Source: Lentisphaerae bacterium ADurb.Bin082
Lineage (GTDB): Bacteria; Verrucomicrobiota; Lentisphaeria; Oligosphaerales; Oligosphaeraceae
Length of the DNA stretch: 64,000 bases
Direction of reading: 5' to 3'
NCBI GenBank assembly: GCA_002070945.1
Contig: MWEG01000053.1
Location: 1-64,000, forward strand
The stretch's first letter is position 1. Every line of letters begins with the position of its first letter. The notes beneath the pieces are model-generated. The model saw only the letters and a list, made by a program, of their open reading frames with translations, was not told where the DNA came from and made no database searches. Positions 27,900 through 36,947 of this stretch are shown here, piece after piece. The position numbers and the translations under genes are program-made.

Positions 27900-29270
27900 T
27901 CAGAATCCAAACAGCTGCTTGGGACGGTCGTAGGACAGGTGCCGGGCCAGGCGCTCCGCCGGCCCCATCGGCATCCGACCCAAATCGACCATAGACCCCA
28001 GGACATGCGCCAAGGTGCGCCGGAACATCTCATGGCGCGAGCCGTAGGACAGAATCTTGCGCGAATCCGACACCATGCCAGCCATGTTGCTCAATGCATC
28101 CACGGAGCTGACATATTCGAGCTGCGTCTTCATGCCAATGAACGAATCGTTCAGCCACCAGGCCAGCCCCAGGCTGACATGGTAGCCGAAGGCGCGCGTC
28201 AGCTGCGCCAACGTCGCATTGTGAATTGGATTCATGTTGTAGAGGACTATTTTCAGGCGGTTGTCAAAGCGGTTCAGCAACGGCAGCAGCGGCGTCACAT
28301 AATCGGTCAGGTGATCCGAAATGTCGCCGCCGACATCAGCGCCCAGGTCCCGCAGCAGGGAATCGCGCACGTCGCGCACTGCCCCGATGTGGATTTGGAA
28401 AACCCAGCCCTTGGCAGCGTCAAGCTCGGCCATTTCATTGAGGAAGTAGGACATATAGGCGATGGTCTCGGCCTCGCTGATGGCCTTGCCTTCGCGGGCG
28501 CGCATAAATGCCTCGTTGGCGGATTCAGGCGAGACTTGGTAGGCGTAGGGCACGTTCACGCCATGGTCGCTGGCCTGGCAGCCCATTTCAGCAAAGAAGT
28601 TATGGGCCGCACGCAGCGCCGCCAGCATGTCCTCCAGGCAATGGAACGTCATGTTCCAGCGTTTTTCCAGGGCCGTCACATACTCAGGCCAGTCCTTCTT
28701 GAAGATGTTCATGGCCCGGTCAGGACGGAAGGTCGGCCGCACCACCCCGGCCAAGGGAGAAGATTGCAGGGCGCGGTGGTACTCCAGGGTGTCGACCGGG
28801 TCGTCCGTCGAACACATCACCTCAACCTTCATCTGGCGAATCAAATTCTGCTGGGACATCTCCGGGCGGCTCAGGATAGCCAGGCCCTTGTCCCAGATCG
28901 CCTTGGCGTTGGCAGCGCAGATTTCCTCGTTGATGCCCAGCCGGCGTTTCAAATCAAGATGAATCCACTCGTAGGTCGGATTGCCGACGAGCAGTTCAAA
29001 GGCGCCGGCCATGGCCACCCATTTTTCCTCGTTGCTGACTTCCTTGCTGGTCAGGAACCGCTCTTCGACGCCGCATTTGCGCATACATTCCCAGACGTAG
29101 TGGTCGGTCGCCCCTTCGGCCTCCCAGAGGTCGGTGAACAGGCGGTCTTCGCTCAACGCCTTGACATCGCAATGATTGTGCGCGTCGATGATAGGCAAGT
29201 CGCGGATGCCTGCGTAAATCGCTTCCGAGGTCGGGCCGTTCAACAAATACTTCTCATCCAAAAATGCCAT
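27900..29270 (-). CDS. uxaC: uronate (glucuronate/galacturonate) isomerase
   Basis: UxaC converts D-glucuronate to D-fructuronate and D-galacturonate to D-tagaturonate at the start of uronic acid breakdown in the cytoplasm. The 456-aa length fits the family (about 465). LPIIDAHNHCDVKAL near residue 25 supplies the amidohydrolase-fold metal ligands. GATDHYVWECMRKCGVEE, VGNPTYEWIHLDLKRRLGI and the later HIGAVRD are family signatures. It lies between a Gfo/Idh dehydrogenase and a phosphoesterase, which suggests a uronate-containing glycan such as pectin or glucuronan as the source. No uxaB/uxuB or kdgK neighbour is in the window. Confidence 0.93.
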   Translation of the reverse strand: MAFLDEKYLLNGPTSEAIYAGIRDLPIIDAHNHCDVKALSEDRLFTDLWEAEGATDHYVWECMRKCGVEERFLTSKEVSNEEKWVAMAGAFELLVGNPTYEWIHLDLKRRLGINEEICAANAKAIWDKGLAILSRPEMSQQNLIRQMKVEVMCSTDDPVDTLEYHRALQSSPLAGVVRPTFRPDRAMNIFKKDWPEYVTALEKRWNMTFHCLEDMLAALRAAHNFFAEMGCQASDHGVNVPYAYQVSPESANEAFMRAREGKAISEAETIAYMSYFLNEMAELDAAKGWVFQIHIGAVRDVRDSLLRDLGADVGGDISDHLTDYVTPLLPLLNRFDNRLKIVLYNMNPIHNATLAQLTRAFGYHVSLGLAWWLNDSFIGMKTQLEYVSSVDALSNMAGMVSDSRKILSYGSRHEMFRRTLAHVLGSMVDLGRMPMGPAERLARHLSYDRPKQLFGF

Positions 29271-29392
29271 GATATGTCTCTAAGGGTTAGGGTTGTGTTT
29301 GCCTTAGGTCTGGGCAGGGATTAGGTTCAGGCGCGGCAATCAGCAGCCAAGAGGGCGTCCGCCAGCGTGGCGAGCGCCCCCTTGCGGCCACT

Positions 29393-30457
29393 TCACTTCA
29401 CTGGTTCGTTGCAGACGGCGGTGATCTTGCCTGAGGCCGAGGATTCCATGCAGGCCACGACCGTCGCCAGGGCCTTGTAGCCCTTCAGCCCGTCGAACGG
29501 CGGGTCAATGTCATCCAGGATGCAGTCGACGAACATGTCTGGAATGCCGCTCTTGACCTGGACCGTGTTGGTGGCGACCGCGCCGACCTTGTACTTGGCC
29601 GCCTCGCCGTTCGCCAGCAGAACCTCGACTGGATAATCGGGGTCAGCTCCCAGGATCATGCGGCCCTTGGTGCCGTACAGGATGGTCACGTTGTCTTCTG
29701 GGCCGTAGTAGGTCCAGCTGGCGGTCAATTGCCCAAGCACGCCGTTGGCCATGCGCAGAATGCAGACTGCGTTGTCTTCAACCGTGATCAGCTTGCCTTT
29801 TTCATTCTTCTTGTCCAAGGTGGCGGCAAAGGCGCCGACCTCGGCAATGTCAGACCCCAGCAGCCAAGGCAAAAGATACGCCTTGTGCACGCCCAAGTCG
29901 CCCATGCTGCCGACGTACGCCTTTTCCTTTTTGAAGAACCACGTATGGGGGCCATTGTCCTGTGACCAGGTCTCTGGGCCGCCGTGACCAAAGGAGCTGC
30001 GGAAGGTCAGCACTTCGCCGATGACGCCTTCTTTCAGCAGCTGGCGCGCCTTGAGGTGCGGCGCCATCAGGCACTGGTTGTGGCCGATCATCAGTTTCTT
30101 GCCAGCCTTTTCTGCGGCTGCGATCATGGCGGAGGCATCTTTCAAGTTGGTCGCCATCGGCTTTTCGCACAAAACGTGCTTGCCGGCTTCCAAGGCCGCA
30201 ATCGTCAGGCGGGCGTGTTCGCTGTTCGGAGTCGCGACGATGATCGCATCCAGGTTCTTGTTATTGATGACCGCTTTCTCGCTGGCAGCTACTTTGCCGC
30301 CATACAGCTTCACAAAGTATTCCGCCCGTTCCTTGATCGGGTCATAGACGGTCACCAACTCGGCATCCGGGTTCTGCGACAACTCCAACCCATGCCGGAA
30401 CAAAGCGATGCTGCCTGCACCCAAAAGACCAATCCGAACTTTTTCCTCTGTAGCCAT
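29393..30457 (-). CDS. Gfo/Idh/MocA-family NAD(P)-dependent oxidoreductase
   Basis: The 354-aa protein has an N-terminal Rossmann fold (RIGLLGAGSIALFRHG) and the VLCEKPMATN motif, whose Lys binds cofactor and substrate in this family. The C-terminal beta domain has the expected GHGGPETWSQDNGPHTWF and GSMGDLGVHKAYLLPWL stretch, where the His is a usual active-site residue. It probably oxidises a sugar or sugar acid, and the uxaC neighbour makes a uronate-related substrate plausible. The ATG at 30457 is used because AGGAG is 7 nt upstream. The ATG at 30463 would be too close. Confidence 0.88.
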   Translation of the reverse strand: MATEEKVRIGLLGAGSIALFRHGLELSQNPDAELVTVYDPIKERAEYFVKLYGGKVAASEKAVINNKNLDAIIVATPNSEHARLTIAALEAGKHVLCEKPMATNLKDASAMIAAAEKAGKKLMIGHNQCLMAPHLKARQLLKEGVIGEVLTFRSSFGHGGPETWSQDNGPHTWFFKKEKAYVGSMGDLGVHKAYLLPWLLGSDIAEVGAFAATLDKKNEKGKLITVEDNAVCILRMANGVLGQLTASWTYYGPEDNVTILYGTKGRMILGADPDYPVEVLLANGEAAKYKVGAVATNTVQVKSGIPDMFVDCILDDIDPPFDGLKGYKALATVVACMESSASGKITAVCNEPVK

Positions 30458-30532
30458 CTGCATACTCCTGATGTCTTTGCCTGAGCTGTTCTGTTGCCAA
30501 ACACCGGCGGCCGGACGCCGCCCTTCATGGTC

Positions 30533-30567
30533 AGATTATTAGAATAATGTCAGCTATCAATAAATCA
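30533..30567 (-). promoter_or_regulatory. palindrome and weak promoter candidate upstream of the uxaC operon
   Basis: ATTATT-AG-AATAAT (30535-30548) is a perfect short palindrome 78 bases before the first start codon. On the minus strand TTGATA and TAATCT are 16 nt apart across it, a weak sigma70-like pair. CAATAAATC (30558-30566) also occurs at 20045-20053. Confidence 0.3.
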
Positions 30568-30636
30568 ACCGTGAAGAGTCGTTTTTCGCAAACGACCGAG
30601 CTGGGCAATGGGGCGCGAGGGGCGGGGAACTGTTGG

Positions 30637-30868
30637 TTTATCCGCAGATTACGCTGATGGCGCAGATTTTTTTGGGTGTGTTATACAGGGAAACCAGCAG
30701 CGTAGCGGCAGAAACGCTAAAAGCGTGAAACGTACGGCAGCCACCGTCCACTAATGTCTACTTCTGTCCACGTCCATTGTCCACTAATGTCCACTTCTGT
30801 CCACAGTCCATCGTCTATTAACGTCCTTTAAAGTCCACTAACGTCCATTGTCCACTGTCCACTAAAAT
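30637..30868 (+). repeat. composite intergenic repeat, copy 3 (modules A, linker and expanded C)
   Basis: Bases 30652-30737 align with 1-88: CGCAGATTTTTTTGGGTGTG, GGGAAACCAGCAGCGTAGCG and AAACGCTAAAAGCGTGAAAC. Instead of module B, a long module C array follows (30740-30866) with about nine GTCCA(C/T) units in phrases such as GTCCACTAATGTCCACTTCT. It ends 200 bases before the DUF4175-like start codon, and the frame open from 30867 is not used. Confidence 0.75.
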
Positions 30869-31064
30869 GCTTTTAGCCTATGATGCCGAGCTCCGCAGCT
30901 TGCCTGGACTCCGAAAAATCAATCAGCGCCCCCATGGCGAGGTCGCCCGGAAACAGCCAGCCAACAGTTGCATTTGGCAGCGGAATGAATTATCTTATAC
31001 TTTCGACGTTGCTGGAGGTTCTTGTCTTATTCAGCAGTCCATTGCGCCAATGCGGAGGAAAACC

Positions 31065-34000
31065 ATGTCTGCCTCAGTTCCCATCAGCCGCTTGGAGGCC
31101 ACCCGCGCCGCTCTCGCTGATCTACGGCAACGGCGGCGCCAGGAACTGCTGCTCCTGGCCGTTGCTGGCTCTGCCCTGCCCGTTCTCGTCATTCTGTTGC
31201 TGGCCACTCTTTCCGACCTGGCCTGGCACTTGTCACCCGGCTGGCGCTGGGCTGCCGCTGCTACCACTGCCGCCACCACGCTTGGGGCGGCAGCCTGGCT
31301 GTGCGTCCTGGCCTGCCGACGCCTCAACGACCAAGTCATGGCCCTTCTGGTTGAAAAAGCTCGGCCAGCGGCTGACAACCGCCTGATCAACGCCATTCAA
31401 TTCGCGGAAAGCGGCGAGCAACCGGAGGAGTTCATCAACGACCTGTTAGCAGAGTCGCCGGTCAAGCTGGAACTCGTCTTGCCGCGCGAATTGTATTCGC
31501 CTAGGCCCCGGCGCTGGCTGCAACGCCTCTATCCGCTCGTGGCCCTCGCTTGGCTGGCCCCGCTTCTCATTGCTCCTGGCGCCACTATCATGGCCTGCCT
31601 GCGCATCGTCTTCCCGTTTGCTGCCTTGCAACCTCACGCCGATACCGTCATTGTCGACTTGTCGCCAGGCGACGTCAGCCTCAAGCGCGGGCAGGAGCTG
31701 GCCATTGCCGTCACCCTGACTGGCGCCATTCCTAAGCAAGCCTGGGTCGTCTGGGACAAGGACAGCGGCCAGGCCGAAAAACTGCCCCTGGAACCTGATG
31801 CGCAAGGCGTCTTCATGGGCCGCACCCAGCCATTGTTCGAGACCGGACGCTACCGCATCATCGCCGGCGATGCTCGCTCCGCCTGGTTCACCGCCAGCGT
31901 CGCCAACCCGCCAGGCCTGGTTCACTGGGAAGCCGCTGTCGCCCCGCCCAGTCATACCGGCCTAGCCACCTACCGCCTGCGGCCAGACACTGAAAACCCG
32001 GAAGTCCTCAGCGGCGCCGCCATTGTCCTCGCTGGCCTGGCCACGTCGCCCCTGGCCGCCGTTGAAATCTACCAGGGGGACAAAGCCATCGCCACTGCGG
32101 CCATCAACGGCCAACGCCAGTTCACCGTCAAGGGCGATGTCGTCTCGACCGGCCCCCTGCGCCTGCGCCTGCAAGCGCCAGACGGCATGGCCGCTGACCA
32201 CCCGCTGCCCTTTATCTTGGTTCCAGACAAATCGCCCACCATCGCCCTGGTTGACACTCCCACCACCCTGACCGTCGCCACTGGCCAAGCCTTCCCGTTG
32301 GCCTTTCGCGCCGAGGATGACTTCGGCGTGGCTAAAGTCGGCCTCGAACGCCTGGTTGACAGCGGCCCCCATGAATCAGTCACCGAGGCGAGTCCGGAAT
32401 CGTCTCCGGCGCGTGTCTTCCCCGGCCGTTTCCTAGTTGATTCGAGCACTTTCAAGACGCGGGGCGGCACCGTGCTTCGATTCCGCCTCTGGGCAGAGGA
32501 TCATGGCGCCAATGCCAGCCGCCGCCGCGGCTATTCGCCCATCATCCAAGTCACTTTCCCGGAACAGGATACCTTGCAGAAAGACAAAGACAATGCCGCT
32601 CGCCAAGCCGAGGAAAACATCGCCACCTTGATCAAAAAGCAGCGCGAGGCCCTGCGTGACACACGCCAAATCGCAGACCTGGTCACTATGGGCAAGCCGA
32701 CGGATGGCAGCCGGCTGGCAGCTGCTGACGCCACCCAAAAGGAAATCCGCACCTTAGCTGCCGCCCTGCTCCAGAACCGCGACGTGCTCGGCGGCCTTGG
32801 GGACATCCTGGCTGGCCTCGTCAACCAGGAAATGAAAACCGCCATCGAACTGCTGGCAGAAGTCTACCGTACGCCGGAAGCCAGTCGAGGCAAACCGCTC
32901 GGTGCCTGCATCACCGTCCAAAACACGATCCTGGCCGCCCTGACCGGCATGCATGAAAACCTCCAGCATGAACACACGCACCAGGACAAGAGCGATATCT
33001 TCGCGACCTTGCAAAAGGTCATCAAATTGCAGCGGGACAACCTGAAGGACACCAAGGCAGCCAGCCAAGGCCAGGACATCGCGATTCCGGCCTTGATCCA
33101 CAACCAGGACCGCATCGCCGAAGCTATCCTGGCCTTCACTGACCTCTGCCTGAGCCAGGCCGAATTGCGCGCCAAGGACGACTTCGCCACCCAGCTGCGA
33201 ACCGCCCACGATATAATTGCCAAGGACTCGACGTATGAAACCGCCCTCGCCGCAGCCGAAGAACTCGACGACAAGGAACTGGACAACGCCGCAGCCAAAC
33301 AGCAAACAGTCCTCAAAACCCTGATGAAAGCCCTCAACATCCTGAACCAGTGGCGCGTCAACAATGCCAAGAAAATCGTTGAGGATGCTACGGAGGTGCT
33401 CAACAATGTGGCCAAGCATCTTGATGAGATGGAAAAGAAGCAAGCCCGCATCGCCGAGGTCACCCGCGACCTGAAAGCACGCGGCCCGATGGATGACGAA
33501 GCCCGGGAAAAACTGGCAGAGATGGACAAGGAACAAGAGGAGATGGCCGACCTGGTCGAACAGCTCGCCAACGATCTGTACCAATTTCCAGAGCTGCCAG
33601 TCTGCAATGAACTGAACGCCAAGATGCGGGAGGTCTACGAGGATGTCCTCCAGGCCCTTGACAGCGAAAACCTGCCCTCCATCGAAATCGCCGTGCAAAA
33701 GGAAGACTCCCTGCTTGACGCTATCCGCAGCACCAAGGAACGAATCGAAGACGTGGAGATGTGGCTGCCAGACGTGCCTGACCACTTTGTCTGGAACATG
33801 GAGAGCTTTGATACTGACGAATTTCCCGACATTCCCCTCGTTCCCCTGCCAGACGAGCTGGAAGACCTGGTCGGCGAGCTGCTGGACCAGGCCGAGTCGA
33901 TCGACGCGCAAAGCCAAGACACCACCGGCAACAACATCGTCGCTGACATGGAAATGGGCTGGGCAGTCATGGACGGCCCGATGCCGTGCTTCTCCGCCAA

Positions 34001-34643
34001 GGGAAAATCCGGCAATACGCGGCCGAACGACAACGAAATGACAGGCCGCAGCGGCGCTGGCCGCGAAGGCCAATCCACCGGCGAACTGGTGGAAAACCAC
34101 GTCAAGGGCTACGAGGGCCGCGAGACCCACGCCCGCCGCACTGGCGACCAATTCCAAAAAGGCATGGTGACCGAAGACGAAAATTCGACGCTTGACGCCC
34201 GCGCCACCGGCGGCGGCAAATTAGGCGGCGAGTCAGAGACCATCGGCATGTTCGGCGCCGCGCCCAGGCGGGACCTGCATACCAAGGCGCATGGCATGAC
34301 CCCGCAGAAACTCCGCCAGGAGGCCGAGGTGCTGTATGCAACCGCCCGCCTGCTGTATATCGGCTCCGGCGGCCTTGGCGAAGCTGCCCGCGACCTGCGC
34401 GGCCTGGAACAAGCCCCGCCCGAACTGCGCGAACTGGGCAATCTGCGCAAAAGGGTGCTGCGCCGCCTGCAAGACAGCCAAATCGAATTGAAAGGCGGCG
34501 CCGTCCTGCCCATGCCAGTGACCGCAGTCTCCCAGACCGGCGGAAATGCCGTTGACGACAGCGACCTGGAAAAACTCTCCCGGGAATACCTGCCCCTGCT
34601 CAACGACTACTACCGCAGCCTCGGCAACGATAAGATACAGTAG
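31065..34643 (+). CDS. DUF4175-like large membrane protein with coiled-coil body
   Basis: The 1192-aa product has three N-terminal membrane segments (LLLAVAGSALPVLVILLLAT, then AAAATTAATTLGAAAWLCVL, then YPLVALAWLAPLLIAPGATI). Ig-like beta domains (about 190-480, with VIVDLSPGDVSLKRGQEL) follow, then a long helical region (about 510-960) that is rich in Lys, Glu and Gln. The C-terminal third is Gly/Asp-rich and low in complexity. This order matches the DUF4175 proteins that in other phyla accompany MoxR/DUF58/BatA stress genes. None of those partners is present here. The ATG at 31065 follows GGAGG. Function unknown. Confidence 0.7.
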   Translation: MSASVPISRLEATRAALADLRQRRRQELLLLAVAGSALPVLVILLLATLSDLAWHLSPGWRWAAAATTAATTLGAAAWLCVLACRRLNDQVMALLVEKARPAADNRLINAIQFAESGEQPEEFINDLLAESPVKLELVLPRELYSPRPRRWLQRLYPLVALAWLAPLLIAPGATIMACLRIVFPFAALQPHADTVIVDLSPGDVSLKRGQELAIAVTLTGAIPKQAWVVWDKDSGQAEKLPLEPDAQGVFMGRTQPLFETGRYRIIAGDARSAWFTASVANPPGLVHWEAAVAPPSHTGLATYRLRPDTENPEVLSGAAIVLAGLATSPLAAVEIYQGDKAIATAAINGQRQFTVKGDVVSTGPLRLRLQAPDGMAADHPLPFILVPDKSPTIALVDTPTTLTVATGQAFPLAFRAEDDFGVAKVGLERLVDSGPHESVTEASPESSPARVFPGRFLVDSSTFKTRGGTVLRFRLWAEDHGANASRRRGYSPIIQVTFPEQDTLQKDKDNAARQAEENIATLIKKQREALRDTRQIADLVTMGKPTDGSRLAAADATQKEIRTLAAALLQNRDVLGGLGDILAGLVNQEMKTAIELLAEVYRTPEASRGKPLGACITVQNTILAALTGMHENLQHEHTHQDKSDIFATLQKVIKLQRDNLKDTKAASQGQDIAIPALIHNQDRIAEAILAFTDLCLSQAELRAKDDFATQLRTAHDIIAKDSTYETALAAAEELDDKELDNAAAKQQTVLKTLMKALNILNQWRVNNAKKIVEDATEVLNNVAKHLDEMEKKQARIAEVTRDLKARGPMDDEAREKLAEMDKEQEEMADLVEQLANDLYQFPELPVCNELNAKMREVYEDVLQALDSENLPSIEIAVQKEDSLLDAIRSTKERIEDVEMWLPDVPDHFVWNMESFDTDEFPDIPLVPLPDELEDLVGELLDQAESIDAQSQDTTGNNIVADMEMGWAVMDGPMPCFSAKGKSGNTRPNDNEMTGRSGAGREGQSTGELVENHVKGYEGRETHARRTGDQFQKGMVTEDENSTLDARATGGGKLGGESETIGMFGAAPRRDLHTKAHGMTPQKLRQEAEVLYATARLLYIGSGGLGEAARDLRGLEQAPPELRELGNLRKRVLRRLQDSQIELKGGAVLPMPVTAVSQTGGNAVDDSDLEKLSREYLPLLNDYYRSLGNDKIQ

Positions 34644-34654
34644 TGACTCTTATA

Positions 34655-34706
34655 CGGCAAGCTGAAGCTTGAACTACGTACGGCAAGCTGAAGCTTGAAC
34701 TACGTA
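34655..34706 (+). repeat. module B, exact tandem duplication (2 x 26 bp)
   Basis: Two identical 26-base units, each starting CGGCAAGCTGAAGCTTGAAC and ending TACGTA, stand head to tail between the DUF4175-like stop and the OleC-like stop. The inner AAGCTGAAGCTT is nearly palindromic. Confidence 0.9.
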
Positions 34707-34726
34707 CGATGCCGCAGCCGGCATTC

Positions 34727-36376
34727 TTACCCCTGTTTCGCCGCCCACGCAGCCAGTGCCTCGCGGTTGATTTTCGCGTTATGGCGAACATCCACGGGAA
34801 ATTGCCGGTGAAAAAGCACTTTTTGAATGTTGGCTGTAAGCGGATTTGCGGCGGCCACGGCCTGTAACCGAGCCGGGTTAGCGGACAGCTCATCGTACTT
34901 TCCCGGTTCCGGCTCAATGACGATCGCAGGCGTCTGCCGCGGCTGCGGCCCAATGCCAACCAATGCGGATCGCCGGACTCCCGGCGCTTCATTGAAAATC
35001 GCCTCGCAGCAGACGCTGTAGAGGACGCCGGCGGCTGTTTCCACCCGATGGGCCTTGCGACCGCAAAACCACAGGCGTCCGACGTCATCCAGGTAGCCGA
35101 GATCGCCCACGCGATGCCAGACTGCGTCGCCGTCCGCAATCTTGGCAGCAGCGGTCGCATCAAGTCGGCCATAGTATTCCCTGGTCACCACCGGCCCCTT
35201 GACGCAGATTTCCCCAATCTGGCCGACTGGCAGGGCAAGGTCATCACGCCAGGTGGGGATGGCGTCTTCGGTCACTGCGATGATGCGCACCTCATTATCC
35301 TCCAGCGGCCGCCCCACGCACATACCCTTGCCCTGTCGCGTAGCGGCCCAGGTCTCCGCCAGCATTTCCGAGCCCCGGAAATTGGCGACTGGCAGGCATT
35401 CGGTGGCGCCGTACGGCGTGAACGTCTCCGCGCCTGGCTCCAAGACATGATTCAGCAGCAGATCGTGGACTCTTCCTGGCACCGGCGATCCGGCCATGAT
35501 GACCCGCCGCACCCCTGGCAGGGTAATCTTCTGCTTGACGCAGGCTTGAGCCACCCGTTCCCACAAAGTCGGCGAACCAAACGAATACGTCACCCCCAGG
35601 TTGATGATTGGCTCCACGATCCGTTGCGGGTCGACAAACGCCGGCCGCGTCGGGTCCATGTCTGGAATCGCGGCTGTCGCCCCTAAGGCTACGCTGAACA
35701 AGGAAAACAAGGGGAAGCAGGCCAAGTCGATTTCCCCGGGTCGGATGCCGTATTCGCGCCTGAGAATTTCAACTTGGGTGGCAAAGATGCGATGGGTGTA
35801 GGAAACGCCTTTAGCCGGTCCAGTGCTTCCCGAGGTGAACAGCACAGCCGCCAGATCATCGGGTTCCGGCTCATAGATCGGGAATGGCTGCGCCGGGCCG
35901 GTCAGCGCTGTCACCGGCACGCCGCCGCACCAGGCGCCGAAACGACCGCCCAGCGTGATGCTGACCCTGACCCGGGAAAAGGTCTTCGGACGCAGACGGC
36001 GCAAAAGGTGCGCGGCCGGGATGCCGAGAAATGCCTCTGGCTCGACCTGCTCCACACAGCGGAAAAATCCCTTCCACCCCATGCCGGGATCAATCATCAC
36101 TGGCACCGCACCAGCCTTGAACAAGGCAAACACCAGGCCATAGAATTCCAGGCACGGACGAATCATCAGCAAAGCCTTCATGCCAGGCCGAACACCCAAC
36201 GCCTGCATGCCCCAGGCATAACGGTCGCTGAGCGCATCCAACTGGCTGAAAGTCAGGTGCGTGTACGCCGGACGACCGCCGCGGTCACGACCGCAGAAAA
36301 AAATCAAAGCACGCTGCCGCGGCTGTCGCGCCGCCTCGTCAGACAAATAATGGGCGATGTTGTTATGCTGATTCAA
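34727..36376 (-). CDS. OleC-like AMP-dependent ligase (beta-lactone synthetase / fatty-acid-CoA ligase family)
   Basis: This 549-aa adenylate-forming enzyme has the core motifs LFTSGSTGPAKGV (phosphate loop) and TPYGATECLPV, plus the GDLGYLD and KINREAL region of the small domain. Several stretches are typical of OleC: VMIDPGMGWKGFF, FPLFSLFSVALG, MDPTRPAFV, YSFGSPTLWERV, GRLWFCGRKAHRVE and FPVDVRHNAKI. OleC converts beta-hydroxy acids to beta-lactones in long-chain olefin synthesis. No oleA, oleB or oleD lies nearby, so the role may differ. The start is a TTG at 36376 with GAGG 7 nt upstream, and no ATG lies near. Confidence 0.8.
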   Translation of the reverse strand: MNQHNNIAHYLSDEAARQPRQRALIFFCGRDRGGRPAYTHLTFSQLDALSDRYAWGMQALGVRPGMKALLMIRPCLEFYGLVFALFKAGAVPVMIDPGMGWKGFFRCVEQVEPEAFLGIPAAHLLRRLRPKTFSRVRVSITLGGRFGAWCGGVPVTALTGPAQPFPIYEPEPDDLAAVLFTSGSTGPAKGVSYTHRIFATQVEILRREYGIRPGEIDLACFPLFSLFSVALGATAAIPDMDPTRPAFVDPQRIVEPIINLGVTYSFGSPTLWERVAQACVKQKITLPGVRRVIMAGSPVPGRVHDLLLNHVLEPGAETFTPYGATECLPVANFRGSEMLAETWAATRQGKGMCVGRPLEDNEVRIIAVTEDAIPTWRDDLALPVGQIGEICVKGPVVTREYYGRLDATAAAKIADGDAVWHRVGDLGYLDDVGRLWFCGRKAHRVETAAGVLYSVCCEAIFNEAPGVRRSALVGIGPQPRQTPAIVIEPEPGKYDELSANPARLQAVAAANPLTANIQKVLFHRQFPVDVRHNAKINREALAAWAAKQG

Positions 36377-36649
36377 TGCTAGGCCTCATGTCGCTTTCTC
36401 CCCTCCACTGCAACGCCGAACGCCGACTGGTGTCCTCGCCAGCCTGCCGACGCCCAAAGCATTGCCAATATAATTCCGGCTCTGGCGACTGGCCAACGTC
36501 AAGGTCTTGATTACAGCTTCCTTTCTTGTAAAACCACGGACAAAAATTATATTAAATAACTTTCCCGTGTACACGTCAGCAATCCACTTGCGGGAAAACG
36601 CCTCTTGCGTGCTGATCACCCCCCCTTTTTCCGGCCCGTATTTTCCATT

Positions 36650-36946
36650 ATGCCAAGACAAGCTCAACCCTCCAACGGCGTTGTTTCCGCCCTGGTCACA
36701 GTCAGCAACACCCGCGGCCTGCATCTGCGTTGCGCAGGCGAACTGGCCAAGCTGGCAGCGGCGTTCGCCAGCCACATTTCCATCCGCAAGGGCAAGCACC
36801 AGGTCGACGCCAAAAGCATGCTGGAAATCATCACCCTCTCGGCCTCTCCAGGCAGCAAGCTGACAGTGTCCGCCAACGGCCCTGACGCCCAGAGCGCCCT
36901 GGACGCCGTCGTCTCCTTTTTTGACAACAACCTTGGAGACCCGTGA
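36650..36946 (+). CDS. ptsH: HPr-family phosphocarrier protein
   Basis: This 98-aa HPr receives phosphate from enzyme I on His25 (NTRGLHLRCAGELAKL). The usual HARP around the histidine reads HLRC here, so the conserved Pro is replaced. Ser56 in AKSMLEIITL occupies the place of the regulatory serine phosphorylated by HPr kinase. The ATG at 36650 gives the normal N-terminus but has no clear ribosome-binding site; a TTG at 36605 is the alternative. Enzyme I follows immediately (1 base between stop and start). No EIIA, EIIB or EIIC gene is present, so a regulatory role is likely. Confidence 0.9.
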   Translation: MPRQAQPSNGVVSALVTVSNTRGLHLRCAGELAKLAAAFASHISIRKGKHQVDAKSMLEIITLSASPGSKLTVSANGPDAQSALDAVVSFFDNNLGDP

Positions 36947-36947
36947 C

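Noticed and set aside
27465..29324. 619-codon plus-strand frame opposite uxaC and the phosphoesterase
   Set aside because: It is antisense to two clear genes, and the product is Arg/Gln/His-rich as expected from the complement of G/C-rich coding DNA.
32754..34157. 467-codon minus-strand frame inside the DUF4175-like gene
   Set aside because: Shadow of the real gene; Val/Phe/Leu-rich pattern mirrors Lys/Asp/Glu codons on the coding strand.
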